Shown piece by piece: positions 45,412 through 56,439 of a DNA stretch of 64,000 nt. This DNA comes from Corythucha ciliata (taxonomy: Eukaryota > Arthropoda > Insecta > Hemiptera > Tingidae), in the NCBI GenBank assembly GCA_038030265.1, contig CM075939.1, positions 51,131,253 through 51,195,252 on the forward strand, read 5' to 3'. Both the position numbers and the translations under genes were made by a program. Under the pieces are notes generated by a model, which saw only the letters and a list, made by a program, of their open reading frames with translations, was not told the DNA's origin and searched no databases. The number at the start of each line of letters is the position of its first letter. Positions within the stretch are counted from its first letter, which is position 1.

Positions 45412-47639
45412 TATCAAGTAAATGTTCAAATCTAACAATTTCGACTTTTAAACAGTCAATTTCGTCCCCAAAACAGTCGCTTTCGTCGCCAAACCTATCA
45501 GTGTCGTCCTAAAACTGCCAAGATCGTCCTACAAACTGTCAATTTCGTTCAAGAATCATTCAAAACTTTCAATTTCGTCCTGGAAACTATCAACTTGCAT
45601 TTCTTCGAGAAACAGTCAATTTCTTTCTGAAACTGTCTATTTTGTCCAGGAAATTGTAAATTTCGTTGTCAAAACTATCAACGTCGTCCTAAAACTCCTA
45701 ATTTCATCATATAAACTGTCAATTTCACCCTAGATACTGTCAATTTCAACATTCAAAACTGTGATTGTCGTATTTCAAACTGTCAATTTTGCCTCAGGAA
45801 CGGACATTTTTGACTTGGAATCTCAATTTCCTCCAACATAACGAATATCCTACTACTACTAGTACTAGAAACTATCAATATCGTCGTTCAAAACTATAAA
45901 TTTCGAACTGGAATTAATTAATGGACATATTTATCTCGGAAACTGTAAATTTCGTCCTCTAAACATGCCAATGTCGCCCTATAGACACTGTCATTTTCGG
46001 AGTTAAAAACTGTCAATTTGACAGTTTGTGGAACAGGGGCTTGAGAATAAACATCTTGGGGGGGGCTAATACGTCCAACTGGGGGGGCTAAGTCCCTATA
46101 GCCCCCCCCTTAAATCCGCCAATGCGTATCGTATAGCGGAAGCCGCGTGAACAACGATGCAAAATTGAACAGGCGTGCCTAACTTTTTCAATGTCAAAAC
46201 GATTTCATCGAAATCCGGGATGCCTATTTAAAAAAAATAGTAGGAGGGATTCTAAACGCATCCATCTGAAGAACGTTTAGCAAAAATGGGCGCCTTCCGT
46301 TATGAACTTATTCTGCCAAATTTTCGATGGATAGTTTAGCGATTATATAAAGAACGCTATTTAACGCCACTTTAAACCTCCGTTGAGAAGGCTCATGATG
46401 AATTGTGCCGTTGGATGCGACCGTTCCACAATGAAAAAAAGTGTCCTGTTTCAGGATTTATCGTCAAAATTACCATAATAACAGCTGGAAGGAGAGATAT
46501 TTCAGTCTTACTAAAAAAAAGAGGAGTCTCTGCCAAAAAATAATGAATGAATTAGACTACCTAAGCGCGTTTGCGCTTTTGAGTGCATACGTACACTCAA
46601 AAGTGGTATTTTGTGGTAGGCAATTAGGCATCAGCTAAAGCTGTACGCCGAGCCACTTGTTTTTGAGTCCATACTAGACCCCATCTCAGACCTCCACTGG
46701 TATTTCTACAGTAATTTATTTTTCCACATTTTTCTCCTGGAGAGTTATGTCTCCCCTTTTGGTGGCACACGTCAAGTTCTAAATGAAATTCAATTCTACA
46801 GAACTTTATTTTCGATGGAATTAAGATCAGAGACGATGGCCGCAAAATTTTGCCATAAAATGTGTTGCAAAAAAGTTTGTTTTCGAAAATCACTTGTTCC
46901 GAGTTCATATATCTTACTAACGGTTACAGACGGTAAAAACCCCTAGGAATAAAATATGTATGAAATTGTGTGAGCTATACTTTTGTATACGTATACATGC
47001 TGTAAAAAACCAACCCCTTCCGAGATAAAGCCATAAAACCAAAATAAGAGACCTTTGCCCCTCCCTCTCCACCCCTTGCGCCATCACTAGGGGCAAGGAC
47101 TTTTAATATGTCATACCTCTAGGTAGACCAAACAACGTACCGCAGTTAGTTTTTGTACGTTTTGACTTTCCGTCTAGACCCCTATTTTAGCCATTCGTTG
47201 ATTGGACTATACAAAGAAATTCCAAGGGAGAAACCATGGGAGGGGAAGCTTCATATGTGAAGTTCGGTCCCTCATTATTTTCTTTACTCCCATGACGTCA
47301 ATTTTGACAAAAATTTCCTTAGTTACGATTACGAGCATACCTCTGAAAGTCTATTTACCTTGAACCCAGGCATGAAAATGGTTGTTCAGCTTAGGTTGTA
47401 TCACTAAATTATCAATACTAAAATTGTCTATTCTTAGAAACCGATGCCGTCGCCTGAGTAGTCTCATGTCCGTTGATGTCATCGACGGGAGTAGGAGCCG
47501 AAGTTCGATGGGATCGCCGTCACCTGAACCGCAATACCAAGGAGACAAGGATCCTCAGAGTAAGCGAAATACCGTAAAACATCTCCTTCAGTCTCACGAT
47601 CATGGTATTATTGAAATTATCAATTTTGTTACAGTTTTT

Positions 47640-49199
47640 AGTGCTGAGAACTCAGAAAACATGGCGGAAGTGGAAATTAAAACCAATGCTGAGGTACCTA
47701 AATCGTGTTTATTATTATTTGGTCTTATTGAAGCTCATATTGCATTATGTTCTTTTTAGAGTACTTCCAATTCAAAGAAAAAATCTGTATCTTCAACTTC
47801 GAAGCTAACAACTTTCATCGAAGTAGTTTCGGACCAAGACATCGAAATATTCAATGAAGCGATGGCAAAGTTTTTCTACGGATGCAACATTCCTTTAAGT
47901 GTCGCTGATCCTGAGCACTTCCGTAATTTTGTGAAAGAATTTAGACGAGCCTGTGCCTCCGAATTGCCGACACGCAAAGTTTTGTCGACGTCCCTCTTAG
48001 AAACTACGTACCAGAAGTGAATTCACGATGCCGGAGAAAATCTCACCGCTCAATCGGTTCTTTTGATCGATGGGTGGAAGAATTCGTCTTCCAATTCAAG
48101 GTTATGTACAACGCAAAGGACGCCCAATGTTTTCTCAACGCATGGGATCTTACCGGCGAGTCGGAAACTGGAGAGAAACTAGCTGAAATAGTTAACGCCT
48201 CGATTGAACAGTCCTACCGACTTTATCAAACTGTGGTTTATGCTGTGATATCGGACAATGCCGCTGCAATGTTGAAAATGGGAAGAGAGGTTAACATCTG
48301 GCACAGCACATGTAGTAGTCACACGGGTACATTGTTAGCAAAAGACGTCCTTGATCACGAATTCTCCACCAAAGTAACCATGGTACTCAAAGAGTTCAAG
48401 CACGCTGATTTTGAGAGAGCCTTGGTGGATGCCGGTGGAACTCGAATTAAACTGCTGGCAGACACAAGGTTGTGTTCCTACAGAGACTCATTCAATTGCC
48501 TGATAAAAAAATTAAAGTGCATGCGAAATCTTGTGATAAACGACCTCGTCTTCACAAAAATTAAGCCCTCCGTAAAAAATTTACTTTTTGACGATGAATT
48601 TATCGACGAAGTACGGGAGAATATTTTGTTATTCGATCCCATTTGCGTTTTAATTAATAAGACTCAAGATTCGACTTGTAGTATCGCCGACGCTGCCAAC
48701 TTATGGTTGAATTTGGAGGTCCCTGACAAATTTAAGAGTGCGTTAGAGCACAGGAAATCTATGGCCCTAAATGTTTATGCTCTTTCGGCATATTTCATGC
48801 ACCCTGAATTACAATGGAGAAGCTGAACGCTCTTTGACAGTCGCTCAGAGGGACTGCGTTCAGAACTTTCTGGTGGAATCACTTGAAAAAAGTGGAATAG
48901 AAGACCTACACCGCTTTACACAAAATGAAGGAATATTCGAAGTTCTATATAGAAAAGATGTACTTGACCCTATAATATTCTGGAATTCTGCCAAAATTAA
49001 ACACCCGAATATTTCAGAGCTAGCTCTCAAACTGTTACAATTGCCCGCGTCTTCAGCCCAAATAGAAAGGGTTTTTTCGAATTGGTCTTATGTCCATTCT
49101 CCAATCAGAAATCGGCTGACGTTTCACCGGTCGAAACAACTCATGCATGTGTACTACTCACTAAAATTGAGGGATAAAAACAAAAGCGACGAGTATTAG
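47640..49199 (+). pseudogene. hAT-family transposase, broken
   Basis: Pieces in order: FFYGCNIPLSVADPEHFRNF (about 47860-47920), stop TGA at about 48017, then VLLIDGWKNSSSNS in the same frame. A frame change at about 48105 leads to CFLNAWDLTGESETGEKLAE, ISDNAAAMLK and the HSTCSSHTGTLLAKD region (DUF659-like part of the RNase H fold). Another shift at about 48800 leads to the C-terminal dimerisation domain (LLQLPASSAQIERVFSNW, NRLTFHRSKQLMHVYY), ending TAG at 49197. A BED finger was not recognised. It would be the kind of enzyme able to move hAT-type elements, but this copy has one stop and two frameshifts. Terminal repeats were not found. Confidence 0.88.
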
Positions 49200-49272
49200 A
49201 CCCTAGAGTCCAATCTGTTGTCAAAATGTCATATTTTCTTTTTATTACCATTCGATTTTTTTACCTCAATTA

Positions 49273-49690
49273 GAAGCGTGCGTCTTATCTTTCGGAAGGC
49301 ATTCGTGTTATCAGTTCAGTGTTTTCTCTGTGAGAAGTGGAATAAATTTTAAGTTTTTCTCGCTTTTTCTAGGAACAAGGTAATTTTGAAATCGTATACT
49401 TTTATGGTTTATTGTATGCTAGTTGTAGAATTAAATTAACACATTTTTAACTTCTAGATGATAGTTGAAGTGAAGGAGAGGCTCGGAGAGCTGTGGGCCC
49501 TCGTCGGAGGATTCGACCCAAGTTCAGCCGTGGACTCAGAATTCTCCCATGATATGCCTCAGCTTTCAAAATTACCTTGTTCGTAGAAAAAGCAAGAAAA
49601 ACTTAAAATTTATTCCACTTCTCACAGAGAAAACACTGAACTGATAACACGAATGCCTTCCGAAAGATAAGAGACCCACGCTTCTAATTG
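49273..49690. mobile_element. Palindromic MITE, about 418 bp
   Basis: Arms of about 120 bp (49273-49388 and 49566-49690) are near-identical inverted copies, for example GGAAGGCATTCGTGTTATCA. A 175-bp GC-richer spacer lies between them. It lies just after the hAT transposase remnant. Confidence 0.85.
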
Positions 49691-51677
49691 TACCAAAAAA
49701 GTTTATTTGAGACTGTTTTATAATTAAGAATCGTTGATTGTTTTGAAATTTGAAAATTAAAATCCACTAGTAAGTGAATATTTTCTGTTTCTTTTACTTC
49801 TAAACCTTCACTTCTCAGATCGCGTTTTTACCCGAAACCACGTAGTGAACTACGTGCACAATTGTGCTCTTCATTCAGGACATGTTTCGTAATCGAAGTA
49901 TGACGAGCCCTGATGAAGAGGCTACGTCTGCATGAGCCGTCAAGCCGTCATATGCCACTGCACGCAATGTTTACATTGTTTACACTATTTTGCTTACAGT
50001 AAACAAAAGTCCTGTAAATTGCGCCTTTTTTTTACACGTAAACAATACTGTAAAGAATTGGTGTAAATTACTTGGCACATCCCTGTGAAACAGTATAGAT
50101 GGTCACCACTTCACCGTCGTACTTTACGGATCGTACTTTTTTGGGTGACTTTTTCACTCCGACTGTTTTATTTTCATGATGAAGGACCTCCTAGAAGATG
50201 TTCTAGCCTAGCATGAAAAAATTCCCGTGATTAGTTTTCCCGGAAAAGCATGGGACAAATGTGTCCCAATCGACCTTAAAGGTAAAAGTATAACGTTTTA
50301 CATAAAATCATGAAATTGATGAAACAAATGGTTGTTATACACCTAAGAAACTCGTAATAGAGTCGTCTAGCGAGAAATTTTCGTCCAGCATTGAAACTTG
50401 ACTCAAAATTTCCTATGAATCCCAATCTTTGGGTGGGGAGGGGCGTGATTGCAAAGTGGTGGGAATTTTGAAAAAAATGCCTAAATTTGAGATTTTTGAA
50501 ATACATTGACACAATGGTGTATCATGGCGTAGATTTTAACGCTGCGTCGAATGAGACCCAAGCCAGGTCGCTAGCACCAATTGTTTCTGAGTTATGACCA
50601 AATTTGTACCAGAAAAACATGTTTTTTGGAATGGAAATCGCAATTTCTACCTTCTGACGTCCCAAAAACATAATAAATTCTTAGGAGAGGTAAGCGAAAC
50701 GGCCAGGTATATAACTAGTGAATTAAATGGAACATAATCCTGGTCGCTAGTATCATTGATACTTTTCGATTTATGCCAAAATTGGTTCCCATGAACGACA
50801 CTGTCATATTTTTGCTTCCATGTTCCTGAATAGAAAGACGATATTGTGTTGTACGTGTCGACCGTGAGAGGGCTATCAATTTCGGTCCTTGTTGAGGTAC
50901 TAGCATATTTCCTTGAAGCCAGGACCTTTAATTTTGGGGGAAATGTGGGTATCCAAGACTGGTACAACATTTACCTTTGAGGTCAATTGGGACACGGGTG
51001 TCCCATGAGATTGAAGGTCGTGGGAAACAATCATAATTTGTTTTATTATTTTTATTACCAGTGCTTTCCCACTGCACAAAGGCTCTGGCTTAGAAATTTT
51101 CAGATTTTTTTATTTATTATTATACGGGACAAGCCCTTTTTTATTCATACTTTCCAAATAACCCCAAATAAGGTGATAATAGGTGCATATAACCTTCAGA
51201 GTTGCGATCGAGGTCGAGAGAGGTATCCATGGGGTGGAAACTCTATTGTTCATAATTGAGACAGAGTTCTTAGTCGGCTTTACGCTTGGAGCGCTACCTT
51301 TTCGAAATTTAGTTAGAAGGCCAGCCGCTCGTGAACCTAGCGCTTAGAAACCCTCGTCGGTCAGAGTCTATCAGTGTGCCCGGGTGTGCCCTGTGCCTCG
51401 TGCTTGGTTAGTTGCTTGGGTTCCTTTGTTCAAATCCTTGTTTTTTCGTTTTTCTCTTTCATTCCTGCCTTTTTTTTCCTGTCTATATTTCAACCGTTCT
51501 TTTCAGAACGACTCCCTCGACTTGATTTTTTTTTTGTTCTCTTCCAGAACGCATTCCTTTTTTCACTTTTCAAGCGTTCTAAGAACGAACCTCTGTTCCT
51601 ACCTTAAAGGTATTTCTGAGTTATTCAGGAATATATTTTCCTTTTAAGCCTTGTTCCTACAACCACACAAAGTAACA
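49691..51677. other. Non-coding stretch with piggyBac-like end motifs
   Basis: Two related motifs face each other: GGGACAAATGTGTCCCAATC with GACCTTAAAGGTAA (about 50251-50284), and TTACCTTTGAGGTCAATTGG with GACACGGGTGTCCC (about 50970-51004). A third copy is at 56770-56812. Between them, a stretch with GGTCGCTAG is present twice (about 50567 and 50741). A T-rich leader (51420-51560) precedes the THAP frame. No other gene was seen. Confidence 0.5.
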
Positions 51678-51929
51678 ATGCCTGGTGGGAAGCACAAGTG
51701 CTGTGTACCCGGCTGTGAGGACAGAACATTGCCCCAACCTTATTTGCCCTCCAATCGTGATTTGGCTCGGAAGTGTTTGGAGAGTATTGGGGATAAAAGT
51801 CAAATGGACCGATTTCGGAAACGCGAGAAATTACGGGTACCTGTGTGTGACAAGCACTTCGACTCCCAGTGCAAAGTTCCAGCGGCCTCGCGAGGCAGAC
51901 TACTCCAATTTGTGAAATTTTGTCACTAA
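51678..51929 (+). CDS. THAP-domain protein fragment
   Basis: From ATG 51678 the 83-residue frame reads MPGGKHKCCVPGCEDRTLP and continues to VPVCDKHFDSQCK, ending with TAA. The C-x2-4-C ... C-x2-H spacing (CCVPGC ... CDKH) is the C2CH THAP zinc finger, a DNA-binding domain found in P-element transposases and in host proteins derived from them. The usual AVPTIF-like box is not evident after it, so the domain may be incomplete. No transposase core is nearby; the next 50 bases lead into a MITE. It may be the first exon of a longer gene, or a transposon remnant. Function is unknown. Confidence 0.6.
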   Translation: MPGGKHKCCVPGCEDRTLPQPYLPSNRDLARKCLESIGDKSQMDRFRKREKLRVPVCDKHFDSQCKVPAASRGRLLQFVKFCH

Positions 51930-51984
51930 AATAGCAATCATAAATATTGGATCAGTTTTTTTCTTTTTGAACCAATAGGAATAT

Positions 51985-52117
51985 TAGTCTGTTCCAGTAA
52001 GGTGTTTGGAAACATGTTTGGAGCAAATTTGCCATGGGGCCAGCCAATAAAATATTGGCTGGTCCTATAGCAAATCTACTCCGAATATTTCCCCAGCACC
52101 TCACTGGAACAGACCTA
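51985..52117. mobile_element. Palindromic MITE, about 133 bp
   Basis: TAGTCTGTTCCAGTAAGGTG at the left pairs with CACCTCACTGGAACAGACCTA at the right; GGCCAGCCAATA pairs with TATTGGCTGGTCC in the middle. TA or TTA at both tips could be the target duplication. Confidence 0.8.
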
Positions 52118-52432
52118 TTAATGAAGTACAAGAAAGAGAAAAACTACCGCTATCTACCGGTGATTTCGGTGAAAATAGTTGGGCGGCTTTACGCCATGGA
52201 GCGCAAAAGACTGTCTTACCCCCACCACCGCCAGTTTCCCATCTATAGTATGCTTCCTTTATCTATGGAGGTATCATTCCCAAGATAAAGACAAAAAAAA
52301 CATTTTGACAACAGCGCGGAAAGATAACACTAAACAGATAACAGTAAAAACCGTGAACAAATAAGTCTTAAATACAACAATAGAAAGTAAAGACACAGCC
52401 AGCTCACATCACGGAATCACAGTAGGTATCAC

Positions 52433-55400
52433 CTAGTTATCACAGGCTAAATCAGAGCGGATGTCCTTGTCCTTTTTTATACTTTTGAGAGGAGCGTTAA
52501 AAATGTCAACACCGAGATAATTTACCAGCCTCATCATCCTTGGTAGGGGAGAGTTGCACAAATAATCAGTTTTCTGGAGCTGGATGTTGAACGTATTTTG
52601 AGCACGAGTTGCCTTCGGTGGGACATTAAACCTAAGCCTTCCGACAAGTTCACTGCAATCGATGAGTCCTCTTGCTATCCTGGCCAGCAAGTATACATCA
52701 TTTGCCCTACGCCTTGACTCCAATGACATCCAACCCTGGCCATCGACCCTCAGACCCTGGGCATTTTGGGAACGGTACCGTAGGTGTTTTAAAAATTTGT
52801 GTTGCACCTTTTCCAAAGCGTTTATGTATGTTACCAGGTATGGCGACCATACAGGCGATGCATATTCCAGTACGGGGCTCACTATTGCCTTGTATAAACA
52901 ACTCAGAACACTAGGATCCCGGAAGCCTACAGTGGAACGAAACACAAAGCCCAGGGCTCTAAATGCAGTCTTGGAGGTGACTTCTATGTGGTGCTTAAAC
53001 GACAATTCGGTATCAAACCACACTCCAAGATCCTTTACCAGCTCCGTTCTGCTAATGGCGATCCCGTCAAGATTGTAGGAGAATTGTATTGGTTTAGATA
53101 GACGACGGTAAGCTAACACCGAGCACTTGGCCAGATTGAGTCTCATCCCATTCAAAGTACACCAGTTCGCGAGGCTCCCCAAAGCACTCTGGAGGACTCG
53201 ACAATCAGAGTCAGAATGAATCTTCAGATAAATTTTCAAATCATCGGCGAAGAGCAAGAATCTCACCGACTGGAGATAATATTTAACGTCGTTGATGAAA
53301 ATTTTAAAGACAGGGGGGCTCAAGTGCGATCCCTGTGGCAAGCCGCTTGGCATATCGTAGAATTTCGAGATAAACGAACCAATCTGCGCTGCTTGGCGGC
53401 GGCCGACCATGTAGGATGCGAACCATTCCAGGAATTTCCGGCACACTCCGGAATCTTCAAGCTTACTCAGCATCTTGTCGTGTGGTTTCAAATCAAATGC
53501 CTTCTCGAAATCCATATAAATTACGTCTACCTGTGCACCTTCCCTAAACGCATCCCAGACATAACTACTGAAAGTTAATAAGTTCGATACAGTTAACCGG
53601 TTCTCAGTAAAACCATGTTGATCCGGAATTATCGCTGTTTTTAGTGTTGGAGCAATCTCATCTAACTCAAGCTCCTCAAAGATTTTGGAAAGAGACGAAA
53701 GCTTCGCAATAGGGCGATAATTTTTCACATTTGAGCGATCTCCTTCAGACAATGGGGAAAAATTCCGGTCGAAAGGGAAAGATTGAATATGTATGTCAAA
53801 GGTTTATAAACGATATCGCTGCAAGATTTGAGGACAAACGGATAAACTGATCCACTCCAGCTCCTTTATTTTTGCCCAGCGAACGTAACTTGTCAAGCAC
53901 CGCCTCTTCCTGAACTTGAATATTATTAAGGCAATAGTTTGATTTACTTGGCTCCCAGTTTCGCTCTCCCATAATGAGGAAGTAACATAAAAAATAAAAA
54001 TAGCTGGAGACATTTTTTTTCTAAAGAAAATGACTAAATATGACCAGGAATTGAATATTATTGCGTAAATGATTGATTTCGATTTATAGCGAAATAATAA
54101 AACTTGCCAATTTTTTTTGTTACCTTAAACGGCCGGTCTGTGACTCGTGACGTAACTAAAGGGTCGTGACCCCTCCCAACCCTCCGCATCATGGCTGTTA
54201 TCATGTGTTGCCCCTTCTTGACCATCCCCTTTCTCTAAAGTCCTATTGTTTGATTTGTGGGAAGCCATTGTGAAGGTTATGCGAAGGCTGTTATTGCGTC
54301 ATCAGTCTATCTAGCCTATTTCAAATGGGTCCCGCAACCAAATAGTTTTAAAAATTAATACAAAAATATAGGGCCTGATTTCATGTGAACGGATCACGGA
54401 TCATGACGGCATGGTTTTGGAAAATGTGTTACTTCCTCATTAGCTTGCGCTCCGCTGGTTTTGTAAACGCTTGAAAAATGCTCAGCAAACATGCTAGCTA
54501 TCACCTCGCCATTTTTACTCTCCGAATCATTGCGTACCATTTTCTCTGGTAAGTAATTACTTTTTTTCAAGGAGTTAACATGATTCCAAAACGTTTTGAT
54601 GTTTGCGGTAATCGAGGACTCAACACGGGTCATGTACTCAGCGTAACAAATCTTGGCGAGGTACTTACAGCGCGACCTCGCGGCTGCAAAGGATAGGTAG
54701 TTTTCCCTGCTTGGAAGAAGTTTGTAGCACCGGTGCAATCTTTTCTTCTCGAATGTAAGCCGCTTGAGCTCGCCGCTGAACCACCTGGGGAATTTATCGT
54801 TTTGATTACATATTATGACAGGCGAATACTTAATTGATAAATCCCGCAGGATAGTGCTGAATGCAAGAAAAGCTGAATCCACGTCGAGTCCATGAAAAAC
54901 ATCATCCCATTTCACGGCTTGCAGTTCACTCAACAGTTCCGGTATTTTGCATGCCTTGAAATTTATAAGTTTAGTTTTCGTACGTAATGTTTTGCTGCTT
55001 CCTACAGGTAAACTGAGCTCGAGAGGTGGATGATGTCCCTCGACAGGAAATAGTCGTTCATGGGCGTGCTCTATTCGGTCCGAAGGGTTTGACGAGAAAA
55101 TCAGGTCCAACGTTCGCATATTCACGTTTGGAATCATAATAATTTGATGTAGACCTAGGTAATTGAACGAGGAGGATATCCGGCTACCTCCTGCCGAACG
55201 AATACAGCTGTCAATATCTCCTTGTGCCCAAGTGTCTCCCAGCAAGTTAAAATCGCCAAGAACAAGTACTCGATCAATTTTAATCCTTGATTCAGTGTTG
55301 AGGATGCTCTCCACCGATCCGCAAAACTCTTCATTATTTCCCCAGTGGAGAGTCAGGCGGTAAGTAAACCGCAGTAACGAGCCACTTCTGTCTATTTAAT

Positions 55401-55711
55401 TCCGGTGTTACAAATAAATGTTCTACCGTATGATTGGAACGCGGAATTTCGGCAGAAGGAATGCTTTTTTCTACAGCTACGAGACATCCTCCCCCACAAG
55501 TTTTGTGACTAGATGCGTCGGATCGGTCGCAGTGGTAAACGAGAAAGTTGTTCAGACCAAGTTCTTCATTCGATATGTGAGGTCCCAGGTTGGTTTCTGT
55601 GAGAACTATTATATTATAAAGGGATGTTGTTATAGAAGTTTTCACCAAGTCCAGTTTAATGCGTAGCCATCTTACGTTTTGATAATACAGAGAAACGAGC
55701 GTGGAAGACAT
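52433..55711 (-). pseudogene. Non-LTR ORF2: APE endonuclease and reverse transcriptase, interrupted
   Basis: Starts at ATG 55711 (MSSTLVSLYYQNVRWLRIKL). The endonuclease runs through IIVLTETNL, then after a frame change near 55330 continues as RVLVLGDFNL and RTLDLIFSSN, with GHHPPLELSL (the SDH-like end, here GHH). The linker has FPRWFSGELKRL and FWNHVNSLKKS. The RT follows beyond a rearranged segment: LRSLGKNKGAGVDQF, NYRPIAKLSSLSKIFEEL, VDVIYMDFEKAFD, GLPQGSHLSPPVF, and the active site LLFADDLKIYL, then VKDLGVWFD and YASPVWSPYL. Catalytic Asp residues remain, but the ORF needs at least three repairs to be read through, so it is inactive. Confidence 0.87.
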
Positions 55712-55713
55712 GA

Positions 55714-56439
55714 TCAGTTTTTTGCTTTGGGGATTATTTTAGGCATACCATTGACGTATCTGATCGTAATACTATCATCCTGCTTCTCCTCTAATTCCTG
55801 ACGCAAAGACTTGAGGTAACTCATCTCCCTTGGGGTACAGTCGGCCTTAACACTCACAGAAGATTTCTCAGCAACGGTTTTACGATATTTTAGAGCGCCT
55901 CGAGCGACCTGCGGGTTACTGAGGACCACCTTCAGTGGTCTGTCACGATTTTCCACCGGTTTTCCCAATCGGAAGATGTGTTTGACATCCTCAGGTGAAA
56001 CTGACGCATGCTCGAGAGCAGCTACCGTGACTTTACGATCATGGTCCCGTCTAGCGTCAATCACCGTTGTCTTCGCTTCTGGGACATTGAATAGTATCAA
56101 ATTTGATGCTCTCCGATTCCGATCGTTAATTTCGGCAATGAGCTCTTCGAATACAGCAGGTGAGACTTCCCGCGATTGTAGGCTCGTATCTACCGATTTC
56201 TTCAGAGATTCGATTTCTTTTTTTAGGTCCCCTAACATCTCCTTCAGTTCGCCAATGGTCTGCTTATTATTCTCGCAAGAATCACAAACGTAAGTGACCC
56301 TACTTTTTGTGTTTTGCAGACAGTTCATCTCCGACCGGCTCAGCCCAGCACATTTGACTCCGTGAACGCTCCTATTACAATACGAACACACAACTCCATC
56401 ATTACCTGCTGGCTCAGCGCATTTGAAGCAGTTCGACAT
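55714..56439 (-). CDS. Non-LTR ORF1 protein with PHD-like zinc finger and coiled coil
   Basis: 241 residues from ATG 56439 to TGA. The N-terminus has paired cysteines CFKCAEPAG ... VCSYCNRSVHGVKCAG ... YVCDSCENN, a PHD-type C4HC3-like finger (residues 5-53). Residues about 57-85 (IGELKEMLGDLKKEIESLKK) predict a coiled coil for multimer formation. Then comes an RRM-like part (NLILFNVPEA ... VKHIFRLGKPV ... PLKVVLSNPQVA). This is the usual build of ORF1 proteins in CR1-group elements, which bind the element RNA. The frame is intact even though ORF2 is broken. Confidence 0.88.
   Translation of the reverse strand: MSNCFKCAEPAGNDGVVCSYCNRSVHGVKCAGLSRSEMNCLQNTKSRVTYVCDSCENNKQTIGELKEMLGDLKKEIESLKKSVDTSLQSREVSPAVFEELIAEINDRNRRASNLILFNVPEAKTTVIDARRDHDRKVTVAALEHASVSPEDVKHIFRLGKPVENRDRPLKVVLSNPQVARGALKYRKTVAEKSSVSVKADCTPREMSYLKSLRQELEEKQDDSITIRYVNGMPKIIPKAKN

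Larger units (their letters stand above)
43430..46020. repeat. Degenerate tandem array, about 20-bp unit (family C), split by a Penelope insertion
   Basis: Units near AAACTGTCAATTTCGTCCT at 43430-44092 and again at 45424-46020. The array reads on across the 44093-45411 insertion. It resembles family D at 2975-3530. Confidence 0.9.
40697..46124. mobile_element. Non-autonomous hAT-type element 4, 5428 bp, with repeat and Penelope cargo
   Basis: The left tip CAGGGGCCGATTTAA (40697) and the right end TTAAATCCGCCAATG (ending 46124) are inverted. They are flanked by a perfect 8-bp duplication CGTATCGT (40689-40696, 46125-46132). C/G-runs lie just inside both ends. The interior holds arrays of families E, A and C and, inserted in family C, a Penelope-like fragment. 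It encodes no transposase of its own. Confidence 0.92.
39796..47219. mobile_element. Inverted-repeat outer element hosting hAT-type element 4
   Basis: TAGCCCAGTCAATGAATG at 39796 aligns with the reverse complement of 47202-47219 (TAGTCCAATCAACGAATGGC). The homology runs inward for about 300 bp on each side (GGAAAGTCAAAACGTACAAA, AAAAGTCCTTG, CGTATACAAAA, CCGTTAG). The left part ends at about 40090 and the right begins at about 46915. The TA at each tip could be the target, as in Tc1/mariner-type insertion. No transposase was seen. The middle is occupied by the 5.4-kb element at 40697. Confidence 0.65.
52300..56439 (-). mobile_element. CR1/Jockey-like non-LTR retrotransposon, defective
   Basis: Two genes on the minus strand: ORF1 with a PHD-like finger (56439-55714) and ORF2 with APE endonuclease and RT (55711-52433). 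The ORF1 stop and the ORF2 start are 2 bases apart. No RNase H domain follows RT, which fits CR1/Jockey-group elements. ORF2 is interrupted by frameshifts and a rearranged segment at about 53985-54430. The 3' limit is uncertain. Confidence 0.88.
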
